From an uncultured Verrucomicrobiota bacterium (GTDB lineage: Bacteria; Verrucomicrobiota; Verrucomicrobiia; Limisphaerales; UBA9464): 20,591 bases of DNA. The stretch is from the NCBI GenBank assembly GCA_903925515.1, contig CAIYFP010000375.1, forward strand, positions 1 to 20,591, written 5' to 3'. The notes under the pieces are model-generated. The model did no database searches. It was not told the DNA's origin and saw only the letters and a list, made by a program, of their open reading frames with translations. Position numbers and translations under genes: made by a program. Positions 1 to 7,383 of the stretch are shown one piece after another. The number at the start of each line of letters is the position of its first letter. The stretch's first letter is position 1.

Positions 1-62
1 CGTGGTTTCGCGGGCGCTGCTCGTCCTTGGATGCCCGGCTGTTTCCGTGGACGATGCGGGCC

Positions 63-830
63 ATGTCAGACGAGCTGCGCCTTGTTTCCACGGACTTCGA
101 CGGGACGATCCATGAGGAGAACGCGCCGGTGCCGATCCCGGCCGCGTTCGAGGAACGCATCGCCACGTTGCAGGGGCGCGGGGTGAAGTGGGTGATCAAT
201 ACGGGGCGCGAGATGCAGAGCTTGATGGAGACGCTGGGTCGGTCCGGAGCAAGGGTGCGCCCCGACTACCTTGTGTTGGTCGAGCGCGAGATTTTCATCA
301 ACGACCGCGGCCACTATGTCCCGGTGGAGCCATGGAACACGCGTTGCCATGAGGACCACGCCCGGCTCTTCGCCAGCATGGCCGAGCTGCTGCCCGACCT
401 CCTCGAAGGGCTCCAGTCCCGCCATGACGCCATGTTCTACGACGACCCATGGTCGCCCTTGTGCGCCATCGCCCGCAGCGTCGAGCAGATGGACCGCATC
501 GAGTCCGAGCTGGCCGCCTTCGCGCGGTCGGTCCCGGGGTTGTCGGTGGTGCGCAACGACGTGTACGTGCGGCTGAGCCATGCGGCGTACAGCAAGGGCA
601 CGGCCCTGGCCGAGCTGCAACGGATCCTTGGGATCGCCCCGGACCACACGCTGGCCGCCGGCGATCACTTCAACGACCTGCCCATGCTGCTGCCCCGGTA
701 CGCCCGCCACCTCGTCGTCCCCGCCAACGGCATGCCTTCGGTGAAGGCTCAGGCCCTGCGCCATGGCGGCGTCGTCTCGGGTGAACGCGCCGGGTTGGCC
801 GTCGCCGAGGCCCTGCTGCGTTGGTTGTGA
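63..830 (+). CDS. HAD-superfamily (type IIB, Cof-like) phosphatase
   Basis: A probable cytosolic phosphatase of about 255 residues. Seen: motif I DFDGT at residues 11-15 near the N-terminus, with nucleophile and acid/base Asp; the motif II-like segment INTGRE; the motif III Lys at about 178 (YSKGT); and motif IV GDHFND at 200-205. The long insert between motifs II and III fits the C2B cap of HAD-IIB enzymes (Cof, sucrose-phosphate or trehalose-phosphate phosphatase-like). The substrate cannot be read from sequence. I chose ATG 63 because the conserved core begins directly after it; ATG 54 and TTG 27 are in-frame alternatives and no clear Shine-Dalgarno separates them. It is 136 bp from the next gene, so co-transcription is uncertain. 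Confidence 0.85.
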   Translation: MSDELRLVSTDFDGTIHEENAPVPIPAAFEERIATLQGRGVKWVINTGREMQSLMETLGRSGARVRPDYLVLVEREIFINDRGHYVPVEPWNTRCHEDHARLFASMAELLPDLLEGLQSRHDAMFYDDPWSPLCAIARSVEQMDRIESELAAFARSVPGLSVVRNDVYVRLSHAAYSKGTALAELQRILGIAPDHTLAAGDHFNDLPMLLPRYARHLVVPANGMPSVKAQALRHGGVVSGERAGLAVAEALLRWL

Positions 831-833
831 GGG

Positions 834-857
834 CGGGACGGGCCACGTTCCGTCCCG
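834..857 (+). terminator. Hairpin just after the HAD gene (weak terminator candidate)
   Basis: CGGGACGG (834-841) and CCGTCCCG (850-857) form a perfect 8-bp stem with an 8-nt loop, starting four bases after the stop codon. There is no T-tract, so it may be a transcript-end stabiliser rather than a true intrinsic terminator. Confidence 0.35.
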
Positions 858-966
858 GGCAGCGCCTCCCGGCGTGACTCGCCACGGATTCCCGGATAGG
901 AACGTGGGTCACCCCCCGCGTCGCGTGCGCCAGCGCGACCGCGATGGGCATGGCGAGGAGCATTCG

Positions 967-2418
967 ATGCGTTCGTTTCGGGAAACATGGTCCGGGGGCG
1001 GGGCTCGTTGGACGACGGCGGGCCTTGCATGGCTTGTTGCCGTGGGCGTCCTCGGGGCCGAGCCCGGGCTGGAGTGGCCCCAGTTCCGGGGGCCCAACGC
1101 GTCGGGGATTGGACGGGGCGGCTTCCCGGACCGGTTTGGGCCCGGCACGAACGAGGCATGGGGCGTCGAGGTGCCCCCGGGCAACTCGTCGCCCGTGGTC
1201 ACCGGCGACCGCATTTTCCTGACTGGGTTCGCGGACAACCAACTCCTCGTGCTCGCGTTGGATGCACGCACGGGGGGCGAGTCATGGAGGAGGGCGTTCG
1301 CCCCGGGGAAGGTGGAGCGCGGGGCGCGGCTGGGGAACCCGGCCACGGCGACGTGCGCTACGGACGGGCGCCGGGTGGTCTCGTGTTTTGGGCCGTTTGG
1401 TCTCGTGTGCCATGACCGGGAGGGCGTGGAGTTGTGGCGGCATCCGCTGCCGGTGCCGGTGACGCAGCATGGGGCGGGCACGTCGCCGGTGATCGCGGGC
1501 GACCTTGTGTTGCTGAACCAAGACCAGGACACGGGGTCGTACCTGCTGGCGGTCGGGCTCCACGACGGGAAGGAACGCTGGCGGGCAGGGCGTCCGCATG
1601 CGCGGCGAGGGTTTTCCACGCCGCTTCCATGGCCGGTGGGCGACCCGGCGTGGGTGGTGGTGGCGGGGACGTTGCGCCTGGACGCCTACTCGATTCGCGA
1701 CGGCGCGCCCGCATGGCATGTCAACGGGTTGCCCAACGAGATGGTGAGCTCGCCCGTGGCGGGGCCGGGCATGCTGTTCGTGGCGGGTTGGACCGCCGGG
1801 TCCGGCGTGGGCCGCATGCCCGCATGGGATGCGCTGGTGGCGGCGGGCGACGCGGACGATGACCATCGGCTGTCGCAATCCGAGGTGCCGGCCGGGCCCG
1901 CGAGGCAACACTTTCCGTACCTTGATGCCAACAAGGACGGGGTGCTCTCGGCGGACGAATACGCCGCCGCCGCGCATGCATTCGACGCGTCGCGAAACGT
2001 GGGCATGGCGGTGCGGCCCGGGGGGTCGGGCGACATCACGGCCGGGGCGGTTGCATGGACCTTCGATCGCGGGCTTCCGTATTGTCCGACGCCGCTATGG
2101 CATGGGGAGCGCATCTGGATGGTGCGGAACGGGGGCCTTGTCACGGTGCTGGACGCGGCGACGGGACGGGCGGTGTTGCGGGAGGAAAGGCTTGGGACCA
2201 TGGGGGATCATTATGCCTCGCCGGTCGCGAGCGGGGACCGGGTATGCGTGGTCGCGCAGTCCGGGATGGCGGTGGTGGTGCGTGCTGGCGACGCGTTGGA
2301 CGTGGTGGCAAGGAACCCGCTTGGCGAGCCGGTGGTGGCCACGCCCGCCATCGCGCATGGGCGGATCCATGTGCGGACCGCCTCGCGCTTGATGGCGTTT
2401 GGGCCGCCCACCCGTTGA
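967..2418 (+). CDS. Exported PQQ-like beta-propeller protein with inserted EF-hand pair
   Basis: About 483 residues. The start at ATG 967 follows GAGGAG (955-960) at good spacing and gives a signal peptide (hydrophobic TAGLAWLVAVGVLGAEP); longer in-frame starts lack this. The mature protein begins with WPQFRGPNASGIG, the hallmark opening of PVC-type PQQ-like (PF13360) propellers, followed by repeated blade motifs such as LDARTGGESW and LDAATGRAV. Two EF-hand-like loops interrupt the propeller at residues 295-306 (DADDDHRLSQSE) and 320-331 (DANKDGVLSADE); the second is canonical and the first has His in place of Gly. I see no evidence of a PQQ catalytic site, so a binding or scaffolding role in the periplasm or at the cell surface is more likely than dehydrogenase activity. 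The next gene starts 17 bp downstream, suggesting an operon. Confidence 0.85.
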   Translation: MRSFRETWSGGGARWTTAGLAWLVAVGVLGAEPGLEWPQFRGPNASGIGRGGFPDRFGPGTNEAWGVEVPPGNSSPVVTGDRIFLTGFADNQLLVLALDARTGGESWRRAFAPGKVERGARLGNPATATCATDGRRVVSCFGPFGLVCHDREGVELWRHPLPVPVTQHGAGTSPVIAGDLVLLNQDQDTGSYLLAVGLHDGKERWRAGRPHARRGFSTPLPWPVGDPAWVVVAGTLRLDAYSIRDGAPAWHVNGLPNEMVSSPVAGPGMLFVAGWTAGSGVGRMPAWDALVAAGDADDDHRLSQSEVPAGPARQHFPYLDANKDGVLSADEYAAAAHAFDASRNVGMAVRPGGSGDITAGAVAWTFDRGLPYCPTPLWHGERIWMVRNGGLVTVLDAATGRAVLREERLGTMGDHYASPVASGDRVCVVAQSGMAVVVRAGDALDVVARNPLGEPVVATPAIAHGRIHVRTASRLMAFGPPTR

Positions 2419-2435
2419 GGCCCGGAACCCCTCCC

Positions 2436-3995
2436 ATGATCGCGATGCGTTGTCTCCGGGTTGTGTTCGCCGTGGCGTTTGGTGCGTGGGTGCATGCGGC
2501 CGGCATCGAGCCGCCGCCGGGCGTGGCGGTTCCCGGGGACGTGCGCGCGGCGTTGCGGGAGGAGACGGACCGTCTTGGGCGCGAGGTGCAGTCCATGGCG
2601 GGGCGAGTGCAAGGCGCGCCCGGGTTGCTTCCGGACGTGGCCGTGTTGTGGAAGGCGGTGGACTGGGCGCTGGGGCGGGATGGGTTCCAGCACACGAACG
2701 AGGTCGCCGAGGCGAGGCGCGTGTTGGAAATGGGATTCGACCGGGCGCGCCAGCTCCGGGAGGGACGTGCGGACTGGCTGGCGCAGACGGGGTTGGTGGT
2801 GCGGGGCTACCAGTCGGCGGTGGACCGTTCCTTCCAGCCCTATGGCGTGGTGGTGGGGCCGGGCTATCGGAGGGGCGGCCGGCTCGACGTGTGGCTGCAT
2901 GGACGGGACGACAAGCTGACCGAGCTGCGCTTCATCCGGGAACGGTTGCGGTCCATGGGGGAGTTTGCGCCGTCCAACGCCGTGGTGGTGCATCCTTACG
3001 GCCGGTATTGCAACGGGTTCAAGTTTGCCGGGGAGACCGACGTGCTGGAGGCCATGGAGCATGCGACGCGGAGCTATGGGGCGAGCCCGGTGCAAAGGTC
3101 GATCCGGGGTTTTTCCATGGGGGGCGCCGGTGCATGGCATCTGGCGGCGCATCATCCCGGGCTTTGGCGGGCGGCGGCGCCCGGCGCGGGATTCGCGGAG
3201 ACGGCCCGGTACATTGGGAAGGCGGCGGACGACCCGGCGATCACGGCATGGGAGCGGCTGTTGTGGGGCTGGTACGACGCCACGGCGGCCGCGGCGAACC
3301 TGAGGCAGGTGCCCCTGATCGCGTACAGCGGCGAGAAGGACCGCCAGATCCAGGCGGCGCGGGTGATGGAGGAGGCGATGGGCGCGGAAGGGCTCGTGCT
3401 GGAGCACCTCGTGGGACCCAACACGGAGCATCGGTATGAGCCCGGAACCAAGCAGGAGCTGGCGCGGCGCTTCGACGCGTTGATGGAGGGTCCTCCCCTC
3501 GCATTTCGAGAGCTGGAACTGGTCACGCGCACGCTCCGGCATCCGGCGGGCGAGGGCGTCGTATGGCTGCGCTTCGAGGGCCTTGAGGAGCATTGGAAGG
3601 AATCGCGGATGAAGGCGCGCGTGACGGGTCCCGGCCGCGTGGAGGTCACCACGCATGGCGTGACACGGTTCTCGGCGCGCCGTCCGCCCGGGGTCACCCA
3701 GGCCAGCGTCGAGTGGGTGATCGACGGCTCGACGACCTGCATGGAGATGGCTGGCGAAGTCGGTGTGATGTTCGAGCGGCGCAAGAAAGGGTGGGTTCCG
3801 GCACGAGGCAGCAACGGCATGGGGGGCGCGCCGCATGAAGAGGCCGGGGCTGCAAGGCCCCATCGACGACGCCTTCATGGCGCCGTTTCTCGTGGTCGTG
3901 CCCACGGGCCGGTCGCGTTCGCCCAAGGTACAATCATGGACCGAGGCGGCGCTGGGCCGTTTCACGAACCAATGGCGCGCCCAGTTTCGAGGTGA
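2436..3995 (+). CDS. Secreted prolyl-oligopeptidase/esterase-type hydrolase, N-terminal part (frameshifted)
   Basis: An alpha/beta-hydrolase with a signal peptide (LRVVFAVAFGAWVHA). The triad is visible: Ser227 in GFSMGG, Asp302 in SGEKDRQ and His332 in NTEHRYE, so the catalytic domain is complete. It probably hydrolyses a peptide or carbohydrate ester outside the cytoplasm; the substrate is unknown. Family-like sequence runs to about KKGWVPARGS (near 3810). After the six-G run at 3821-3826 the frame gives Arg/Gly/His-rich residues with no family character until the stop at 3993-3995, while the expected C-terminal sequence continues in the +1 frame (3835-4422). I read both as one gene, 2436-4422, about 661 residues if one base is removed. 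ATG 2445 is an alternative start. It lies 17 bp after the propeller gene. Confidence 0.8.
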   Translation: MIAMRCLRVVFAVAFGAWVHAAGIEPPPGVAVPGDVRAALREETDRLGREVQSMAGRVQGAPGLLPDVAVLWKAVDWALGRDGFQHTNEVAEARRVLEMGFDRARQLREGRADWLAQTGLVVRGYQSAVDRSFQPYGVVVGPGYRRGGRLDVWLHGRDDKLTELRFIRERLRSMGEFAPSNAVVVHPYGRYCNGFKFAGETDVLEAMEHATRSYGASPVQRSIRGFSMGGAGAWHLAAHHPGLWRAAAPGAGFAETARYIGKAADDPAITAWERLLWGWYDATAAAANLRQVPLIAYSGEKDRQIQAARVMEEAMGAEGLVLEHLVGPNTEHRYEPGTKQELARRFDALMEGPPLAFRELELVTRTLRHPAGEGVVWLRFEGLEEHWKESRMKARVTGPGRVEVTTHGVTRFSARRPPGVTQASVEWVIDGSTTCMEMAGEVGVMFERRKKGWVPARGSNGMGGAPHEEAGAARPHRRRLHGAVSRGRAHGPVAFAQGTIMDRGGAGPFHEPMARPVSR

Positions 3996-4422
3996 GGCTC
4001 CCGTGGTGCGGGACGTGGATGTCACGCCCGAGCCGTTGCGGCAGTTTCACGTGGTGGCATGGGGCGATCCGGACTCGAACAGCCTGCTGCGGCGGGCGAT
4101 GGCGACGGAGCGCGCGGTGCGGTGGTCGCGTTCGAGGTTCGTGGCTGGGGACGTTGCGGTGGACGCAACGACACACGTGCCGTCCTTCATCCTTCCCAAC
4201 GCGTTGGCGCCGGAACGGTACCTTGTGGTGAATTCCGGCCCGACGTTCGCTGACTGGGACGGGACGAACGCGCGGCAGACGCCGCGCCTGCCGGACTGGG
4301 CGGTGTGGCGGCTGGAGGGTGGAGCGGGCGATTTTGGGCAAGCAGGGCCGCGGGTCGTGCACGCGGGTTTCTTCGACGAGTCCTGGCAGGTTCCCGGACG
4401 GCCGGGGTTTCGCGCGCCATGA
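3835..4422 (+). CDS. C-terminal part of the same hydrolase (out-of-frame continuation)
   Basis: It overlaps the preceding reading frame by 161 bp. It opens with KRPGLQGPIDDAFM and contains RYLVVNSG, PTFADWDGTNARQ and LPDWAVW, which I recognise as the C-terminal region that normally follows the catalytic domain in large PVC prolyl-oligopeptidase-like proteins. It has no signal peptide or catalytic residues of its own and no convincing ribosome-binding site, so an independent gene is unlikely. Its stop (4420-4422) overlaps the next start in an ATGA arrangement, showing that the downstream gene is coupled to this frame rather than to the one ending at 3995. Confidence 0.75.
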   Translation: MKRPGLQGPIDDAFMAPFLVVVPTGRSRSPKVQSWTEAALGRFTNQWRAQFRGEAPVVRDVDVTPEPLRQFHVVAWGDPDSNSLLRRAMATERAVRWSRSRFVAGDVAVDATTHVPSFILPNALAPERYLVVNSGPTFADWDGTNARQTPRLPDWAVWRLEGGAGDFGQAGPRVVHAGFFDESWQVPGRPGFRAP

Positions 4423-4952
4423 TTTGCCCGCGAAGGTTTTGGAAGCCGACGGGCCGGGTCGATGTCCCGGCCCTGCTCGCGGGCGTGGTCTTCCTTGGCG
4501 CGGTGGTCGTGGTGTCGGCGTGGATGTCGTCTGCGTGGGAAGGGTTGTTCCCGGGCGCGCGGCTTGTGGTCCCTGCGTTGATGGTTTCCGCGCCGTGCTG
4601 GACGCCCGGGGGGCGCCGAATGGCGTGGTTCTTCTGGTGGAGCGTGGCGCCGACGAGGGGCGTGGAGCGGGAGGAGCAGGCTGAGGTGACGGGATCCGAG
4701 GCCGAGCGTCACGCGACGGGGGTTGAGGACAACGAAAGGGAACTGAGCGTGCGGGCCCGGTACGTGGTGCGGCTGGCGTTGGAATCGGGGGAGTGCTGGG
4801 ATTGCGAGCTTCCGATGAAGCGCTGGGCCCGGTTGCGCGTGGGGCAGGCGGTGCGGGTGGCATGGCGAGGGGGATGGGTGACCTCGATCGAGCCGGCGGC
4901 GGGGCCGGAGGGCGGGGATGTCTGGGGCGCACCGCACCCGACGGGTCAGTGA
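4419..4952 (+). CDS. Small membrane protein of unknown function
   Basis: 177 residues, not recognised. ATG 4419 overlaps the hydrolase stop by four bases (ATGA), indicating translational coupling. One clear membrane helix lies near residues 17-37 (PALLAGVVFLGAVVVVSAW), and a second hydrophobic stretch follows at about 46-75, ending in the Trp-rich WFFWWS. An acidic linker leads to a small soluble domain with VRARYVVRLALESG, a CWDC pair and VGQAVRVAWRGGWV, which has a beta-barrel look. Its 3' end overlaps the convergent iscS-like gene by 7 bp. The function is unknown; coupling suggests it works with the hydrolase. Confidence 0.7.
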   Translation: MICPRRFWKPTGRVDVPALLAGVVFLGAVVVVSAWMSSAWEGLFPGARLVVPALMVSAPCWTPGGRRMAWFFWWSVAPTRGVEREEQAEVTGSEAERHATGVEDNERELSVRARYVVRLALESGECWDCELPMKRWARLRVGQAVRVAWRGGWVTSIEPAAGPEGGDVWGAPHPTGQ

Positions 4953-6211
4953 GCGGGCTTGCCGGAGACGGCGGCGGCGTGCTCGCTGAAGGAGCGCCCC
5001 ACACCCCGCGGCGCGATGACGGAGTCGATGACGCCGCGCTCGAACTCGTCCCACATGGGCGACATGCCACGGAGCTTCCCGACGATCTTGGCGAAGGTCT
5101 CGACGACGTAATCGACGTCGGCCTCGGTGTTGTCCTTGCCGAGGGTGAGGATGAGGTTGCCTTGGGCGAGGGCGTGGTCGAGGCCGATGGCGGCGAGGAC
5201 GTGGGAGATTTTCAGGGACTTGGAGACGCAGGAGGAACCCGAGGCCACGGCGATGCCATGGAGGTCACAGAGGAGGAGCTGGCCCTCGCCCTCGATGAAC
5301 TCGGTGGAGATGTTGATGTTGTTGGGGGCGCGCCCGGGTCCGGGCAGGGGTCCATTGAGCTTGATGAACGGGACCTTGGCCAAGAGCCCGTCCCAGAGGC
5401 GCGTCTGGAGACGCGCGACATGGGCAGAGCGGGAGGACAGTTCCCGGGCGGCGACCTCCGCCGCGACGCCGGCGCCCACGATGGCCGGGATATTCTCGGT
5501 GCCGGCACGACGCCCCCCCTCCTGGACGCCACCATGGAGGATGGAGACGAGCCGGGCGCGACGATGACGGTAGAGGACGCCCACGCCCTTGGGACCGTAG
5601 AACCGATGCGGGGAAAAGCTGACCAAGGAGGCGCCCATGGCGCGGACGTCGATCGGGAGCCAGCCGGCGGAGGCCTCGCAATCGACGTAGAGCGGGATGC
5701 CGGCGGCGGCGCAGACGGCGCCAACGTCGTGGATCGGCTGGATGGAGCCGATGTCATGGTTCACATGATGGACGGCGACGAGGACGGTCTGGGGCGTGAT
5801 GGCCTTGCGAAGCGCGTCGAGTTGGATGAAGCCCTCGGCGTTGACGGGCACCCGGGTGCAGGTCCAGCCCTGCTTTTCGAGGAACTCGACCGAGTTCATC
5901 ACGGAAGGATGCTCGGTGGCGGAGACCACAAGGTGCTTGCCCTTGCGCTCGTTGGCATAAGCCACGCCCTTGACCGCGAGGTTGGCGGACTCCGTGCCGT
6001 CGGAGGTGAAGAAAATCTCCTCGTCGGACTCGGCCCCGACGAGCGCGGCCTGTTGTTGGCGGGCCTTCTTTAGGGCCTCGCGCACCCGGAGGCCATGCTG
6101 ATGAAGGGAGGACGCATTGCCGTAATATTCCGTGAAGTAGGGTCGCATCGCCTCGAAGGCCTCGGGAAGCAGGGGCGTGGCGGACTGGTGGTCGAGATAG
6201 ACGGTGCGCAT
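4946..6211 (-). CDS. iscS: IscS/NifS-like cysteine desulfurase homologue lacking the PLP lysine
   Basis: 421 residues, a class V aminotransferase fold. Canonical IscS takes sulfur from cysteine using PLP and passes it to IscU. Conserved features are the opening YLDHQSATP, TSDGTES, His101 (ATEHPS), Asp177 (VDCEAS), RRAGTEN and the sulfur-carrying Cys328 (SGSSCVSKS). The C-terminal SPMWDEFERGV matches the IscU-docking end of E. coli IscS (SPLWEMYKQGV). Odd: by alignment, the PLP Schiff-base Lys206 is Arg203 (SPHRFYGPKG), Gln183 is Ala180 and Asn155 is His152. I read the Arg codon as CGG at 5605-5603. Either the enzyme handles PLP differently or it is a non-canonical scaffold. It follows iscU by 95 bp with a hairpin between. 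No good Shine-Dalgarno precedes ATG 6211. Its 20-residue tail beyond the docking end is extra. Confidence 0.85.
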   Translation of the reverse strand: MRTVYLDHQSATPLLPEAFEAMRPYFTEYYGNASSLHQHGLRVREALKKARQQQAALVGAESDEEIFFTSDGTESANLAVKGVAYANERKGKHLVVSATEHPSVMNSVEFLEKQGWTCTRVPVNAEGFIQLDALRKAITPQTVLVAVHHVNHDIGSIQPIHDVGAVCAAAGIPLYVDCEASAGWLPIDVRAMGASLVSFSPHRFYGPKGVGVLYRHRRARLVSILHGGVQEGGRRAGTENIPAIVGAGVAAEVAARELSSRSAHVARLQTRLWDGLLAKVPFIKLNGPLPGPGRAPNNINISTEFIEGEGQLLLCDLHGIAVASGSSCVSKSLKISHVLAAIGLDHALAQGNLILTLGKDNTEADVDYVVETFAKIVGKLRGMSPMWDEFERGVIDSVIAPRGVGRSFSEHAAAVSGKPAH

Positions 6212-6247
6212 GGGATCGGTCGTTGGAGGTAGCGGGTGCGAAGGAAA

Positions 6248-6289
6248 AGCCCCGCCGCCGTGCGACGGACGCCGCGGGCTTGCGGGGCT
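6248..6289 (-). terminator. Terminator-like hairpin between iscU and the iscS-like gene
   Basis: AGCCCCGC (6248-6255) pairs with GCGGGGCT (6282-6289), with a smaller inner stem CCGT/ACGG in the loop. Read on the minus strand, the stem ends in GGGGCTTTTCC, a short T-tract. It could terminate or attenuate the iscR-iscU transcript before the iscS-like gene. Confidence 0.5.
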
Positions 6290-6306
6290 CTTGGGATGAC
6301 ACGGTG

Positions 6307-6726
6307 CTAGGCGGGGACGGACTCGGGCTTGGCGACGGCCTCGGGATGGCGCTTCACGTAGTCCTCCAAGGCGGCCTTGAGGGCCTCCTCGGCAAGGACG
6401 GAGCAGTGAATCTTCACGGGAGGCAGGCCGCCGAGTGCGTTGACGACCTCCTGGTTCGAGAAGCTCATGGCCTCCTCGATGGTTCGGCCCTTGATCAGTT
6501 CCGTCGCCATGCTCGAGCTCGCGATGGCGGAACCGCAGCCGAACGTCTTGAAACGGGCATCCTCAATGCGGCCCTCGCGGATCTTGAGGCTGATTTTCAT
6601 GATGTCGCCGCATGCAGCCGCGCCGACCTCGCCCACGCCGTCGGCGTCCTTCAGGTCGCCCATGTTGCGGGGGTTCATGAAGTGGTCCATCACGGTTGAA
6701 TTATACAGGGTGTAGGTGTCGCTCAT
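6307..6726 (-). CDS. iscU: IscU iron-sulfur cluster scaffold protein
   Basis: 139 residues, the usual IscU length. It assembles [2Fe-2S] and [4Fe-4S] clusters in the cytosol from sulfur supplied by IscS. All ligands are present: Cys39, Asp41 (ACGD), Cys64 (TFGCGSA), His107 and Cys108. LPPVK at 101-105 is the motif recognised by the HscA chaperone, although hscA/hscB are not in the window. The N-terminus YNSTVMDHFMNPRNMG is typical. The start at ATG 6726 follows GAGGAA (6738-6733, minus strand) at 6-nt spacing, ruling out the longer in-frame start. It lies 40 bp after the Rrf2 regulator gene. Confidence 0.95.
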   Translation of the reverse strand: MSDTYTLYNSTVMDHFMNPRNMGDLKDADGVGEVGAAACGDIMKISLKIREGRIEDARFKTFGCGSAIASSSMATELIKGRTIEEAMSFSNQEVVNALGGLPPVKIHCSVLAEEALKAALEDYVKRHPEAVAKPESVPA

Positions 6727-6766
6727 GTGTCGTTCCTCGTTGTTGAGTTGTTGAAAAGCAGGGTGT

Positions 6767-7300
6767 TCACCGAGGCGTGCCGGACGCGGCGGCCGGTGCC
6801 GGCATCGTTCCCTTCTCGCAGCAGCAACCCTCGCCGCAGCCAGCCCCGGCCGTGTCATGGCCCTTGTCGCGCGCATGGCGCACCAAGGAATTCGGAATAT
6901 GCCGCCCCGCAAGCTCCGCGAGGCTGGTTCCGGCAAAAACGTCCTTGATACGGTCCTGCGCCTCCGTCAGCAACCCGCACAGGGCGCAACCCCGGCTATG
7001 TTCGCAGCCCTCGTCGAGGTCCAGGCAACGCTGGAGCGCGATGGGTCCTTCCACCGCCTCGATAATGTCGAGGGCGGAGACCTCGCCCGGGGGCCGGGCA
7101 AGGCTGAAGCCGCCACCGGAGCCACGGGCGGACTTGACAATGCCCGCCTTGGCCAAGCTCTGGAAAATCTTCCCTAGGAAGCTCGGGGGCACGTTTTCCT
7201 CGGTGCAAAGGGTGTCGATCATCACCACCTCGCCCGGGGAACGGCGCGCGAGGGCGATCAGCCCAAGGACCCCATACTCCGCGGCTCGTGTAATTTGCAT
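6767..7300 (-). CDS. iscR: Rrf2-family (IscR-like) transcriptional regulator with Cys-rich tail
   Basis: 177 residues. An N-terminal winged helix-turn-helix (MQITRAAEYGVLGLIALA, then VPPSFLGKIFQSLAKAGIV and the wing GSGGGFSLARP) is followed by a dimerisation helix. Cys92, Cys99, Cys105 and Cys108 occupy the Fe-S ligand region of IscR (in E. coli, C-x5-C-x5-C-x2-H); here it is C-x6-C-x5-C-x2-C, so a cluster ligated by Cys is plausible. Odd: the C-terminal tail has four more Cys at 155, 159, 160 and 161 (CGEGCCC). The start is the ATG giving the canonical Rrf2 N-terminus, with no clear Shine-Dalgarno. As first gene of the iscR-iscU unit it is probably autoregulated through the inverted repeats upstream. 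Confidence 0.9.
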   Translation of the reverse strand: MQITRAAEYGVLGLIALARRSPGEVVMIDTLCTEENVPPSFLGKIFQSLAKAGIVKSARGSGGGFSLARPPGEVSALDIIEAVEGPIALQRCLDLDEGCEHSRGCALCGLLTEAQDRIKDVFAGTSLAELAGRHIPNSLVRHARDKGHDTAGAGCGEGCCCEKGTMPAPAAASGTPR

Positions 7301-7321
7301 GTTTTCGCGCTGCCGTTGAAA

Positions 7322-7340
7322 CCGGACCAAACAGGTCCGG
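7322..7340. promoter_or_regulatory. Inverted repeat, probable Rrf2 operator (proximal)
   Basis: CCGGACC-AAACA-GGTCCGG is a perfect 7-5-7 palindrome 22 bp upstream of the iscR-like start. Its place just downstream of a possible -10 fits a repressor site. It has the same architecture as the repeat at 7384-7402. Confidence 0.6.
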
Positions 7341-7347
7341 AAACCCA

Positions 7348-7375
7348 ACGCTACGGAGGTCGGGCCAAGGGTCAA
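7348..7375 (-). promoter_or_regulatory. Possible sigma70-type promoter for iscR-iscU
   Basis: On the minus strand, TTGACC (7375-7370) is followed after 16 bases by TAGCGT (7353-7348). The -35 match is good and the -10 match moderate. It lies between the two inverted repeats. Confidence 0.35.
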
Positions 7376-7383
7376 TTTGTTTT

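Noticed and set aside
967..2418. A true PQQ-dependent dehydrogenase
   Set aside because: It is shorter than such enzymes and I see no adjacent-cysteine or catalytic Asp signature; only the propeller repeats are supported.
4793..6073. A 426-codon + strand frame rich in Gly, Asp and Glu
   Set aside because: It is the mirror of the iscS-like gene on the opposite strand and has no domain character.
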